Shown here: positions 24,123-35,029 of the stretch, one piece after another
Numbering within the stretch: position 1 is the first letter of the stretch
Layout: each line of letters opens with the position of its first letter
Assembly: GCA_030407085.1 (NCBI GenBank)
Contig: CM059582.1
Span: 134,885,001-134,949,000 of the forward strand
DNA length: 64,000 bases
Direction of reading: 5' to 3'
Source of the DNA: Trichopria drosophilae
Taxonomy: Eukaryota > Arthropoda > Insecta > Hymenoptera > Diapriidae
Made by a program: the position numbers and the translations under genes
Notes under the pieces: generated by a model
What the model was told of the DNA's origin: nothing
Seen by the model: only the letters and a program-made list of their open reading frames with translations
Database searches by the model: none

Positions 24123-24222
24123 ATCTTATTATTTCATGCGAGTATGTGTGCGTGCGTGCTTGTGCTTGTGCGTGTGCGTATGCACGTGTGGGGGGGGGGG
24201 GAGAGGGGGGGGGGAGGGAGCG
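24123..24222. repeat. GTGTGC-rich and poly-G low-complexity tract
   Basis: A (GT/GC)n-like stretch is followed by long G-runs in the 3' noncoding part of the transposon. Confidence 0.8.
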
Positions 24223-24763
24223 TCTCCGTGACATACCTTTCATTCAGTCCTAAACATCGTGAATTTCGTCTTTTGATTTCATAGATTAAGTTGTGTACTT
24301 TCATTGCAGATTATACGCGTTTAGACTTGAAGATATGGAAAATATTTAAAACTATTCGGGAATTTCCCGCTCTATATTCATTGTTTGAAATACTTTCTCG
24401 ACAGATTTATATTTTCCGAGATAAATGCAAAAAAGGTAAAAAAAGTTACCTTTTAGGCTGTTTTTTCAGATGGCGGCCAAAATATGTTCGAGCGTCATAG
24501 TATATATAGTCAACTGCTATCATCATAGTCGTATTCAGGAGGAAAAAATACATCGAAAATGGCTATTATATTTTATTGTTTCGAACATGCAGCTTTTCTT
24601 CCCATGGTTGCCTAATTTTCTTTTTGTTTCTGACCTTTAACTCTTATGGCATTAAAATAAAACGAATCACGCAAATAGATAATTGCTCTTAAAGCAATTT
24701 CCAACAAAATAGTCCCTAGATAAAAGGTGTGCATGGTATTTAAAAATTTTTACCTTCATAAGT
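24223..24763. other. 3' noncoding part of the transposon
   Basis: AT-rich; an open frame at 24291-24500 has no recognisable motif and is probably chance. Confidence 0.4.
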
Positions 24764-24806
24764 AAAAATCGACCGGTTCTGTGGATTTCCCCATATAGGT
24801 GCTCAC

Positions 24807-25312
24807 TAAACCCCACTGGTGCGCTAATCATTATTCCAGGACAAAAACTGTTCCTTTATCTAGATTCCCTACATTTAGGGATACCTGAATATATCATAAA
24901 AAAATGGTGCAGGTTTATGAATTCGCTTCTAAGCCTTAGAATACGCATGAGACGCACTACACACAAATGGGAAGAGTGGTATCTCTACGAAGCGAACGAT
25001 ACACCAAAACAAGATACTGTAAGCGGTATTTATGATTGCTGTGGAGTTCACGTTTGCCTGTGGGCGTATATTGTCTGTACAGGTAAATACCAACATTTTG
25101 ATGACGAAATAATGCCTTATATCCGCGTCAACATTATGTGTACTCTAATAGGGAGTCTGATAAGCTCCAAAAAAGTAGGTAACACAGAAATCTACATTCG
25201 CTACCAACCCCTAAAAGCTGTAATCAATGAATCCATCAAACATACAGAACTACCAGTTTTAGGTTTCGATAATACATTTGATCTTTGTGCGTCGTTAAGA
25301 TATATTGAATAA
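24807..25312 (+). pseudogene. Decayed MULE gene, 3' part: C-terminus of Ulp1/C48 protease
   Basis: It is collinear with the protease end of the intact gene (49936-50440). ALIIIPGQKLFLYLDSLH matches the strand carrying the catalytic Asp. EANDTPKQDT matches the segment with the Gln, and YDCCGVHVCLWAYIVC the catalytic Cys segment. The His-Trp pair (CACTGG at 24813) is present but one base out of frame with what follows. The fragment begins directly after the right TIR of the inserted transposon. Its missing upstream half ends at 9505, so the two pieces are one gene split by ~15.3 kb. Confidence 0.8.
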
Positions 25313-25581
25313 AGAGGTATTTCAATAATGCAATCCGAAAACAATAGAAAACGTAAAAAAAAGATAAAATTTCAAAAAAATTAAAAAAAAAAAACATAGA
25401 ATTTCAAAAAATAAGAAAAAAAGATAAAATTTAAAAAAAAAAAATAGGACCAATTCTCGCTACGTCCACGCCGTGGTCCTGGTGTACACAGAATGCGACA
25501 TTACATAGAATATTGAACTGAAGATAATTCATTTCAGTTCGTATCAATTGAAGAGTACATTTTTAAAAAATTCTGAATTGC
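25313..25581. other. A-rich 3' flank of decayed MULE gene
   Basis: Long A-rich runs (25360-25445) are followed by CTACGTCCACGCCGTGGTCCTGGT. The intact MULE has the same arrangement after its stop codon: A-rich 50560-50730, then CACGTCCCCGTCGTGGTTCTGGT. This conserved 3' layout supports homology outside the coding region. Confidence 0.6.
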
Positions 25582-25907
25582 CGGATATTGTTTCTGGGCT
25601 ATCTTTCTAATATATTTCTACGCTTCTGTGATTTTTTTCGAGTCGATTCGGAATTTGTGACATATAGTTATAAGCCTTTATTGCTAGATTGTGCAATAAA
25701 CATTTTCTATTGTTAAAACAAATTCTTGCTACCTTAATGTTACATTCGGATATTGTTTGTGACATATTTCTACGCTTCTGTGATTTTTTTCGAGTCGATC
25801 CGGAATTTATGACATATGGTTATAAGCCATTATTGCTGGATTTTGCAATAAACATTTTCTATTGTTTAAACAAATTCTTGCTACCTTAATGTTAGATTCG
25901 GATATTG
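25582..25907. repeat. Tandem repeat, two ~160-bp units (MULE subterminal)
   Basis: Units starting GGATATTGTTT at 25582 and 25748 share long identical blocks (CTACGCTTCTGTGATTTTTT, CAATAAACATTTTCTATTG); a third start is at 25900. The unit length resembles the ~163-bp minisatellite of the intact MULE, although the sequence differs. Confidence 0.8.
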
Positions 25908-26114
25908 TTTGTATTATAATAATTGTAGTTCATACTTTTTATTGGTGATAAAAATCGTTATGTGGAGGTACTTTTACAGGTAACACTTCTTTATTAACAT
26001 TTTGTGACTGCATAATGTTTTAAAAGTAAATTGGGAAATTGCGGGGTCCCGCGTGCGCCCAGCCGCTATTCGCCCCTGGCCCGCGGACTATACTCTGCTA
26101 GATTAGACTGGTAG

Positions 26115-26126
26115 CTTCAGCGTCAT
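26115..26126 (-). repeat. Right terminus of decayed MULE
   Basis: CTTCAGCGTCAT is identical to the right terminus of the intact MULE (57361-57372). Just inside, a GC-rich patch GCGTGCGCCCAGCC parallels GGGCGCACCCGGGC of the intact copy. The matching left terminus was not found. Confidence 0.65.
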
Positions 26127-26514
26127 AAAAAACAATGGTTGGGCATTGATGATATCTTAAAAGATGTTTTAAGCTGATTCTTATCACGGAAAGCATTTTT
26201 TACCGAACTTAATAAATAGTTTTCAATCAAAATAAAAACGAAGTGCAAAAATGAATAAATCTCATTTTTCTCGTCTGTACTCTTGATATCTTAAAAGCCG
26301 GCCATTTTTTGACATTGTGCCCATTGCAACTTTTGTAATATCAGGAACTACTACGTACTCCATCCGCAGCCGATTTGACTACCCAATTTTCCATTTCTTC
26401 TGTGAGGAATCCTTTAATGAAGGATTTGGAAACGCCGATAAGTAGTTTTGAAGATTGATTAACCTTTTGAAGCGTACATTTTTCTTTACACGGAAAAGAG
26501 CTGAAATTTGTTAC

Positions 26515-26595
26515 TTCGAAGTTTTTAGGGTCGCTGACCACGAATCTGGCCCCAGATTTACAAAATTCAAAATGGTGGATCCAAGATGAAAAATC
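26515..26595. repeat. Dispersed 'GGTCGCTGA...AAATTCAAAATGG' repeat copy
   Basis: GGGTCGCTGACCACGAATCTG, then AAATTCAAAATGGTGGATCCAAGATG, matches other copies at 12240-12300 and 39320-39510 in the same order and spacing. Confidence 0.6.
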
Positions 26596-26754
26596 AAAAA
26601 GAAAAATTTTAATTGATCAAGATGAACCTTGGTACACGGGAGTTTGTTGTGGTGAAAATTTGTATTTAGTGATTTCCTGGTTTGCTGATCGATGATAGAT
26701 TTTCTCAATTGAATTTATCCAATATGATGAATCAAATTCATAGAATTAATGGCT

Positions 26755-27703
26755 GAATCGCTGAAATCTCCAATAGACGCTGTACCGCTTGGAATTCCTA
26801 TTCTTATTTTGGATAATCTACTACGATTCGAACATACCGTCCCTACAAGCAAAGAGTTTATACTGTTTCAGTGTGATAAGGAGGCCAACGCCAGTAAAAT
26901 AGCTTTCAAAATAAATGTGGTGATGGCTCCCCATAATGTCATGCTAAAGTCATTTACAATCCGTGCTCTTAAATGTTTTTCAGTATCATATGATTTTCAT
27001 TATACTTAAAATTCGCATATGTAACTGAAATCCACGTTTTATGGGTTTCCGGGATATATTGTCTATGCTACATTTACCCTTGAATTCAATCATAGATTCA
27101 TCGGTTGACAGATATTTGTCCGATTTTCACGAATTCTTGAACTTTTCATCAAGACTACACAATATATTCTAAACTTATACAACTTGTCGTAACCTTATTG
27201 ACCTTTTTTTAGTAGGTTCTTTACTGTTATCGGCAATGTGTAAAGCATACATGAATTATTCAATTTTGTATGGTATGATGGCATGTGCATCCACAACATA
27301 TATTGATACCCAAAAAAGGAACTAATTCCTTTTATATTATTCATCTTTGTTCTCTTGTACATAAACGTTTGTTTGTAGAAATATCGGTCCTTGTAGGTCA
27401 TCAGGAATAAGTGTGAAAAATATTTGTGACGGAGTTGTTATATCATTTGGCATATTTGTCCTAAATTCTTTAGTAAATGGTAAATTATCTTTCGGCTTTC
27501 CTATATTAGTTTATTCTTCATATGCCAAAACGTCTCCAATGTTATTATCAAACGAATCTTCATAATAATTATTTTAGCACTCTTCATATAATACTACTTT
27601 AATTGTTTATTTGATCCTCATCTTTAGCATCATCTGAATAAAAAAGACCATCAAGAGACTTTGATTGGCTTGGAATATCCATTAATTCATTTTTCTCTGC
27701 CAT
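26755..27703 (-). pseudogene. piggyBac-like transposase fragment (antisense copy)
   Basis: The start ATG (27701-27703) is followed by an acidic N-terminus like that of the plus-strand copy (MAEKNELMDIPSQ versus MAEGIELADIASD). Downstream pieces in several frames match piggyBac landmarks: PFTKEFRTNMPNDITTPSQIFF, LHIADNSKEPTKK, SVDESMIEFKGKC, RKPIKRGF, GTVCSNRSRL. DESM carries a catalytic Asp of the DDD triad. Many stops and frameshifts make it inactive, and the C-terminal half is missing. It lies head to head with the copy starting at 27957. Confidence 0.7.
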
Positions 27704-27956
27704 AGTTTGTATTATGTAAATCATAATTTAGTATGATATATATAAATCGCGTACCTCATTCATTGTACCCATATGGTCAGCTGCGCCGTGTTTTATTTGC
27801 TTGGAAACAAGCAATCGGGCTGGACTGGAAGCGGTGGAGTATGACTAGGTGGCACTATTTCCCGCAAGCAAAGTATGGTGTGGCACACTTTAAAGCGCGG
27901 TTGATGAGGCACGCCATTTAGATGTCGCACTGCTCTTTTGTTTACAAATATAAGTT

Positions 27957-29112
27957 ATGGCAGAGGGAATAGAATTAGCGGATATTGCAAGCGATTCTGA
28001 AGATGGTATTCAAATAAACAATTCAGTAGAATCATATGCACAGTGGTCCAATAATTCTTATGACGACTCTTTTCAAGATGAAAATGTAGCTGAATTTATT
28101 GAACATGAAATATGGACTAATGCAGGAAAGCCAAGAGATGACTTACCTTTCACTAAAGAGTTTGGGCCAAATATCCCGAATAACATAACATCTCCGTCAC
28201 AAATATTTTTCACTTTTTTCCCGGCGACCTGCTAGATCTAATACTGCAACAAACAAACATTTCTATACAGCAAACTACTAAAAATGAATTTAAAAAAAAC
28301 AGAGGAATTAGTTATTTTTTTCGGGTATCAACATTTTTATAGGTGTATACAAATTGTCATCATATTTCGATTATTGGTCATTAGACCCAAACTTGAATAA
28401 TCCATTTGTATGTTCACTAATGACAGTCAACAAATTTGGATTTATCATCAGGAATTTACACATTACCGATAACAGTAAAGAACCTAAAAAATGTTCACCA
28501 GGTTACGATAAATGGTATAAGCGGAGACCACTATTGTCTAGACTAGGTGCAACGTTCAAGAATTCGTGGCAACCGAGCAAAATGTCCATAGCTGAACCTA
28601 TGATTAAAGGGTCAATGTAGTCTAAAACAATATATGTCGGGTAAACCAATAAAACGTGGATTTAAGTGTTAGGTACGCGTCGATGATTCCACTTATATAT
28701 GCGAATTTCAAATGTATGCAGGAAAATCAGATAATACTGAAAAACAAATTTTTGCTTGTGGAACGGTACGTTCGAATCGTACTAGAGTACCCAAAAGGTA
28801 CATATCTGATAAGTATTTGAATCGAGGACAATATGAATACAAAACATCGAACACTGGTATTAAATGGATAAAAATGGATTGATAAGAAACCTGTTCACTT
28901 CTTGTCTAATTATCATGATTCTACGATAATAGTTATCATGAAATTACGGTAATACATCGGAATAGCGTACAAAATTGATCGCAAATCTAAGAAATGGTGG
29001 ATGAGGATATTTTGGCATTTTGTGGACCTATGCGTAACAGAGTCACTATTTAATTTATATGGATTGTCCTCTCAAAAAAAAAATATTAAAACCGTAAATA
29101 TATTATTTATAA
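27957..29112 (+). pseudogene. piggyBac-like transposase (degenerate)
   Basis: It opens with an acidic N-terminus (MAEGIELADIASDSEDG) and continues as PFTKEFGPNIPNNITSPSQIFF, then LSSYFDYWSLDPNLNNPFV, RNLHITDNSKEPKK and YDKWYKRRPLL. The SIDE-type catalytic segment has decayed to SIAEPMIKG. GTVRSNRTRVPK and the late segment KKWWMRIFWHFVD follow in other frames. Domain order is that of a piggyBac DDD transposase, which excises and inserts at TTAA. Stops at about 28233 and 28618 and several frameshifts disable it; the C-terminal Cys-rich domain is absent. Confidence 0.75.
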
Positions 29113-29961
29113 GTGCCCCGGCGGTCGAGGTTAAGACACCGAAATTACGTAGTGTGGGAGTAAGCTGGAGAGTCGGTGTACAGCCAGTGGGCGTGGTAGT
29201 TAGAGTAGTATCGATAGTCAGTCTAAAATCGCCGGCAAAGTTCAGCGTGCCGGTGAGTTGTTATGATAACGACGGTGCGTCCCATTTTATGACGAAGACA
29301 CGATGTCTTTCGTGACAATGAACCTTGCCGAAATGCGTTTGTGTGGGGGCTTTGTTTATGTCGGACACATGCGGAATGGTACACGAATGTACGTTTCCCC
29401 CAAGATATTATGAAAAGGCAGGTTCTTGAGGTGGAAATGTGGGTTAGCCGTTCGCGATGATAATTCGAAAATGGCAGTTCCTCTTCGGAAGTCGCGACGC
29501 GATCATCTGCGTAAAGAAAAGTATAGGAGTTGTGAGGGGTTGAAGTACGAGGGGTAGCGAGTGGCGAGTAGCTGAGAAAGAAAGTGCGAGTTTAGATAAT
29601 GACCGAGAGAGGTGGCGGGTGAGTGGGATGAGTAGAGTGTACTAAAAAGAGAAAGGGAGAGAGACTGAGCAAAAGAATGATAGCAAGGGACAATAGAAGA
29701 GAGGGGAGGGGGAGAAGGTCAGGCTCGAGGAGTGAGTAAATTCGAATTTGAATTGGGATACTCACCTTCGAATTCGTCCGCTCTACGTTACTATTGATGA
29801 CGTAGAAGGGAGAGTGAGGGGGGGGGGGACAGAGCAATCGTGCCAAGCGAGTACACTGTCGGGATCGGATCGGATCGAAGACTAAAAGGAAAGTTAGCAG
29901 ATCTAGAGTCTATCGAAAACTTGGATTATTGTTGGTCTGTCCATCCCCTATTAACTTAGAA
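29113..29961. other. Unassigned DNA of balanced composition
   Basis: 29115-29560 is less AT-rich than its surroundings and contains CGTGCCG|GTGAGTT (about 29251), a good splice-donor match. An open frame from 29115 to 29315 has no recognisable domain. 29560-29960 is purine-rich, leading into a GA microsatellite. It could be an untranslated exon or an unrecognised element; no function can be assigned. Confidence 0.3.
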
Positions 29962-29978
29962 AATGAAAAAGCGCGCGA

Positions 29979-30050
<72 letters not shown>
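29962..30050. repeat. (GA)n microsatellite
   Basis: More than 30 GA dinucleotides in a row, with slight interruption at both ends. Confidence 0.95.
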
Positions 30051-30054
<4 letters not shown>

Positions 30055-30698
30055 TGGGGAGTAAGAGGTAGAGATGAAAAGAGATTACCTGCTTTATTTT
30101 TTGTTGTAATTATTAAAAGAAAATAATATAATATTAAAAATAATAAAATATTCAAAATGTCTAAGTTTGAGAAAAATCGATTTTTATTTTTTAAACTGAA
30201 AAATCATGATGAATATATAAACAAAATAAAAAATCAGTTTAATCATCGGAAAGTGCATAAAAAGACGAATAAAATCCACTAATTATTTTGTCCTTTCTCG
30301 GACACAGAACTTCAGAAACAAGCGTTTAATGCGACACCGAAAAAGGCTAATCTTCTCAGTTGCCCATTTGGCAAGGAATGCCCCATATGTAGGTCCGCTG
30401 TCCACTTCCATGACATTGGACCAAGTGACTATTTCCATGATATACGGCAAGAGACCGCGAGGGAAAGAGGGCCTCCGAGCGGGTAAAAGTCGCCCGTGTG
30501 CGTGCTTCGCCCACCCCCGCCCCCTTTATGTTATCCTAACCTAACACTTACAGAACGCGCCTAAATCGCAGATGTTATTTCGATGACACAAATGTATAGT
30601 CACCAAAATGACTACTAAACCTATTTTTTTCGATGACGGTCATCAAAGTAACCACGATACATATTTATGTGTGTATATATAACTATATATATAAATGT
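30051..30698. other. No gene seen
   Basis: AT-rich to 30300, then a short mixed-composition stretch (30320-30560) with an open frame of 71 codons and no recognisable motif. Confidence 0.35.
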
Positions 30699-30952
30699 GT
30701 CTAAGGGTCGATTCCAGGTCCGGGCTGGAAACGACCATTCTGTGTGTTTATGTATTTATGCCTTCCCCTCATAGTGTCTTAAGTATAATGAGTGTACAGG
30801 GGGGCTCCGCCCCCCCCCCAGACCCCCACTCCCATGTAAAACTATCCTAGCCCAACCACTATAGAACCTAGTATAAAACTCATTTTGTGTTCCAGCCCCA
30901 GTATACACGGACCTGAAAGTACCACTTCCGGGGCTGGAAACGACCCTTAGAC
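30699..30952. repeat. Small inverted-repeat element with poly-C core
   Basis: GTCTAAGGGTCG(A)TTCCAG at the left is inverted as CTGGAAACGACCCTTAGAC at the right. The interior has GGGGGGCTCCGCCCCCCCCC and several repeats of the CCAGGTCCG/GGACCTG type, which continue to 31035. It looks like a MITE; target duplication is unclear. Confidence 0.5.
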
Positions 30953-31117
30953 ATCAAATTCTTCCAGGTCGGACCTGGAAAGCACCATCGGACCTGGAAC
31001 CTACCTTTATACATGTGAAATGGGTCCGGAACCGACCTCTATGATTATGTATAACTATATATGTACATATACATAATCATTTATGATAATTTTACCGATA
31101 CATTTACATAGTGCGTT

Positions 31118-31630
31118 TTGCTGCCGATAGGCGTGCGTTCGGTTTTCGAAACTACTTTTGTTCTCATGTTAGAAATGGATTTCCGATTCCTTCATACGGA
31201 ACTGTATGTCATTGATGAAATGAGGACACTTGTGCTAAGAACCAACGATACTTCAGGTAAAATGGGTGATGCGGAGGAGATTATAGAATTGCATCTGATA
31301 TTGATTCTGAAGATCAGTTAATAGTGAAGATGAATTTTATGAGGATGATGAAGTAGAAGAAAAGTTGTTCCCTGGGAATGATTTCAGAGAAAGCGATGAT
31401 AGTACATCTCTTAGTGATCGTTTAGCAATATTGGATCGCATATGGGGAAAAAAGAAGATAAGTTTTACAGAGCCCGTTGGCCCTAAAAATGTTGGAAATG
31501 ACATTATAACTCCCGGACAAGTTTTTGACCGCCTCTTTTCACAAAATATTATTGAACTAATAGTTTCACAAACTAATTTATATTGCCAACAAACTGGAAA
31601 AAGCATGATTCTGACCGAAGTGTTGTAACG
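31118..31630 (+). pseudogene. piggyBac-like N-terminal fragment
   Basis: Two frames joined by a frameshift near 31320 encode an acidic N-terminus (KMGDAEEI, then DEVEEKLFPGNDF). They continue to FTEPVGPKNVGNDIITPGQVFDR and LIVSQTNLYCQQTGKS, the conserved start of the piggyBac DDE_Tnp_1_7 domain. It stops right after this segment, and the missing remainder of a piggyBac transposase lies on the opposite strand at 33270-31963. It is interpreted as half of an element rearranged by inversion. Confidence 0.65.
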
Positions 31631-31962
31631 GCAGGATGTTTTATAGTTTGTCTACGATCCTTGCACTCTCTATCTCACTGGTCTCTTTCTTAGCATTGCC
31701 CAGAACTAACGACGTAGACGTGAAGAGAACATAGTTCAATTTTAAAAATTTTTTGTTTTATTATTTTTTTTAATTTCCTGTTTCATAATTTTTTTTTTAT
31801 TTTCTGTTTTATTATTTTTTTAATTTTTACAGTTTACTATCATTTGTATTTGAAATATGCTATTATTTGTTTGCTTAGTTATCTATCACTTATTCGTATA
31901 TAATCGTATAATAATCAAAGATAAATGTAGTTTTTATAAATTGCATGCATTGCATTATGATC
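31631..31962. other. T-rich low-complexity DNA
   Basis: Three imperfect repeats of TTTTATTATTTTTTTAATTTCCTGTTT occur at 31745-31835. No gene. Confidence 0.6.
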
Positions 31963-33270
31963 TTACTTCTTTGCATTATTAGTATGAAATTTCTCGAAAC
32001 AGTTTTTTTCTTTCTGTATGCAAAGCGGAACGTTACAAGTCTTACAGTAAAATTTTGATACTGATGAATGCATTTTAGTAGAACAATAAGTACATCTATT
32101 TCTCGTCTCAGACATTGCTGGAATATGCGGTTTCTGACTTGTTCGGATTTCATCAGATATTCTGAATTTTTGACGAGTTTTTGTCTGAGAGGAACGGCCT
32201 CGTTTTGATCTCGCCGATGTTCCCAATAAATAAGCAACAACTGAGAGCCTAAAATCTTCGGGTAATGCAATATTTTTGTTGCAATGCATCCTGTATATAA
32301 TAAAAGCATCAACTATAGTTATATCTAGAAAATGCCAAAAGATTCGATGCCACCATTTTTTGCTTCTATTTACTTCGCAATATGATTTCATCATATCTGC
32401 CTTATCAAGTAAACCTATATAATCCTTATAATCTTTAACCAGTTTTTGCAAGTTACTATATGAACTGATCCATTCTTCTGTTTTCTAGTAACTTCTGATA
32501 GATTTGATGCATCATGAAAGTTTGATAAAACTTGTGCCGGTTTTTTATCAATCCATTTTACCCACTGAATACCTTTGTATGATGTGCGAAATTCACTCTC
32601 CCCGGGTAGCATACTTTTATCGTTTTTTTTTTGTATTTTTGGCAAACCACTTCCATCTTTTTTAACTGTTTTAACTGTACTGCATTCCATTACGAAGCCA
32701 AGACTCCATCAAATGTACAGTAGAAAAGTAATTATCGAAGAAAACACGATAAACTAAGGCTAGAGTTAAATCTTTTACAACTCTTTCTCCTACAAATTTC
32801 TCTACTTTTCCGTTTATTTTTCCTGTGTAAAATTGGAATTTGCAAACATATCTGATGAACAACAATTCTACCTTTGGATTTGATCATGCTTTCGTCAATT
32901 GCTTGATTCATTCTGGGATCGCAGCAAAACATGTAGTTTCTAGAAAGAATATCTAGATAGGGTTTAATTATATAAAGCTTATCGTAATCTGGATGGTTTT
33001 TGTTTGGTTCTTTACTATTGTCGTTCAAATGGATACATGATAATAAAGATGAAATCTTTTCACTGGCATAACCGAATGAATATACAAATCATTCAGCTGC
33101 ATGTTAGTGGACAAGTAATCACTGTGTGATGGTAATTTTTTTATACTCATCATTATGTTCGTTCCTAAGAATTTACGAACTTCAATATTGGTGAATGAAT
33201 TAATAAAAATAATCCGTTCAAAAGAAAAATGTGCCTTTGAAAGGGTTAAAAAATAAAAAAATTTTGTCAG
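31963..33270 (-). pseudogene. piggyBac-like transposase, core and C-terminal zinc domain
   Basis: Minus-strand frames, broken at several points, cover most of a piggyBac transposase: EVRKFLGTNIMMSIKKLPS near 33200, NDNSKEPN and YDKLYIIKPYL at 33000, QAIDESMIKSKGR (catalytic Asp) at 32900, LVYRVFFDNYFSTVHL (second Asp) at 32740, WVKWIDKKPAQVLSNFHD at 32540 and KKWWHRIFWHFLDIT at 32340. The C-terminal Cys-rich domain follows: RCTYCSTKMH and YCKTCNVPLC. The catalytic sites survive but frameshifts near 32870, 32690 and 32450 disable the gene. The N-terminal part is absent on this strand and may be the plus-strand fragment at 31118-31630. Confidence 0.8.
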
Positions 33271-33569
33271 GCTCTTATCAGCGCAGATTCGTGAAACTGG
33301 TGCGTAACCACCGCGCCTTACTCTAAATATCAGATGTCCTGTTACACAATGTAAGGTATTAATCTCTTTAATTAAATCGTTGGCTCTCTAATATAACCCA
33401 GGTGATGCGTAAAATACCCCTACAGTGTTCATGCCCATATTTTTACTTTATCCACCTGATAATGCTGTACGAGTGGGGTTCCTTTTAAATTGTGTAAAAC
33501 GAACATGTCTATATTCTTCTGTGATAGTGACATGTTGTAATGTTAGAGGTACTTGAATCTCTGTAAGTG
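33271..33569. other. No gene seen
   Basis: AT-rich spacer between the piggyBac and Polinton remnants. Confidence 0.4.
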
Positions 33570-33988
33570 CCACCCACCTGCCGAACGCACGAAATATTTT
33601 TTCTTTTTTCCCCGTACCTGTAGTTTTTTAAATTTTTCCGACCACAAAAACTTCTGTACTCAAATCTTTCTGAACAAGGCTTAACTCTTCCTCGCAGAAG
33701 AGCACGTCGATTTCCTCTCCTTGGAGGTCGTTCATAATGTAAATATTCGGTTGTAGTGTACTTGATACACGTGTAATTTTGAATAATTCATGACTGACTG
33801 ACACGTACTAAATCACCAACTCGATATTTAGGGATTTTCGATGATGGCCCCAAAGTGCCGTTGCGGCGAATAACATATTAACGAGCTTCTGTAGCATTGT
33901 ACCAATTAACGAAAGCTGGTACCACATTTGTAACTGAATGTATAGTACTGTTATAAGATGTCATGATACATCCACGTAACGATGGATA

Positions 33989-34044
<56 letters not shown>

Positions 34045-34560
34045 TGCGTGTGTGGGGTTGCGTGTGCGCGCGCGCGTGCGTGTGTGTGTATGTGTGAAAT
34101 AGCGCCACAATCTTTCTTTAAGTGTTCTTATAAAACGCTTCACAATACTGGCTTTAATGTCCGTATTACGAACTGCTCTATAGCCTGTGTTCTTAGATTT
34201 TTGTAAGTCCTGCATATCGTAACAACCGAATTCTTTCCCCTTATCGCTCTGTACAGACACCGATTGTCTACCTCCACTTTTCGATAAAGCTCTTCCAAAA
34301 GCAATGTTATTCGGCGCAACATTTTTTGATGTTTTGAAAATTATGGGCTCTACGTAGATCTATTTACTCAACATATCAATTGCCATCAACAAATATGTTT
34401 TTTATTGTTATAAGACTTTATAGAGCGCACATCCATTAAATCGAACTCCCAAACATCATCAATGTTCCGCACATTATAAGAACGGCGGAGAAACACACAA
34501 CGCGACCGACGATATTGATTGTACGCATCTTGACCTTCTAACCACACGGTGAGACTCTTC
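33570..34560 (-). pseudogene. Polinton/Maverick-type integrase (degenerate)
   Basis: Scattered minus-strand frames carry a retroviral-type integrase core: a KSYNNKKHI and LLMAIDMLSK segment near 34400, SDKGKEF near 34250, and DIKASIVKRFIRTLK near 34150. This combination, and the C-terminal segment at 33600-33860, are typical of the integrase of Polintons (Mavericks), large virus-like DNA transposons. A (GT)n microsatellite has expanded inside the gene and multiple frameshifts are present, so it is inactive. It shares orientation with the packaging ATPase fragment 1 kb away. Confidence 0.65.
33989..34095. repeat. (GT)n / (GC)n microsatellite
   Basis: A long GT run is followed by GCGTGCG-type variation. 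It lies within the integrase remnant. Confidence 0.95.
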
Positions 34561-35029
34561 GTATACCGACCGAACTATGAGCAGTATGGCAGCTCGACGA
34601 TAGCTTTAGTACCGGCGCCGGCTGAATGTTCTGACGGGAAACGTACGAATCCTTTCGTACCGCTGCTATATATATAATCCTTTAGTACCAGCCGAAAAAT
34701 ATACGCGCGTGGGAATGCAAACAATAGTACATATGTATACGCGTGAGTTACCTGCGCGCCAACTTTCGGACAGCTCCGAACCACTTATGCTGAGATAATA
34801 TTTTTTCATTATCAGAATAAAAATATAGATAGTCTTTAAAATATAGATAGCGTTGGATCACGTGATAATATCGCTACCACTTGGCTCGTTGATGAGTTGC
34901 TGGTGAGTTTAAAATTTCATTCATATCGGCGTCAAGTCGTACCAGGTGTTTGAACAGTTTTGTGTAGATTTATGCTATATTTTTGCGTTGCATTGACAAA
35001 CTCCTGTAATAAATAAAAAAACATTTTAA
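34561..35029. other. Intergenic part of the Polinton remnant
   Basis: A 69-codon minus-strand open frame (34575-34784) has no motif. No other feature is visible. Confidence 0.35.

Larger units (their letters stand above)
20281..24806 (+). mobile_element. DNA transposon of unassigned family with ~45-bp TIRs
   Basis: GTGAGTGCC...ATATGGGGGAATCCACAGAACCGG at the left (20281-20325) is inverted at the right (24764-24806, ending GGTGCTCAC). Between the repeats lies a three-exon plus-strand transposase gene. The element interrupts the protease domain of the decayed MULE; host coding resumes right after 24806. A target duplication could not be defined, partly because the Academ-like element has inserted at its left border. 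Family assignment is open; Sola-like is a weak guess. Confidence 0.65.

Noticed and set aside
29910..30155. Ser-Leu and Arg-Glu repeat open frames
   Set aside because: They are translations of the (GA)n microsatellite on either strand.
30535..30545. Telomere-type CCTAA repeat
   Set aside because: Only two CCTAA units in a row; far too short to be telomeric.
33961..34260. His-Thr repeat protein on the minus strand
   Set aside because: The HTHTHT stretch is translation of the (GT)n microsatellite; only the flanking integrase residues are meaningful.
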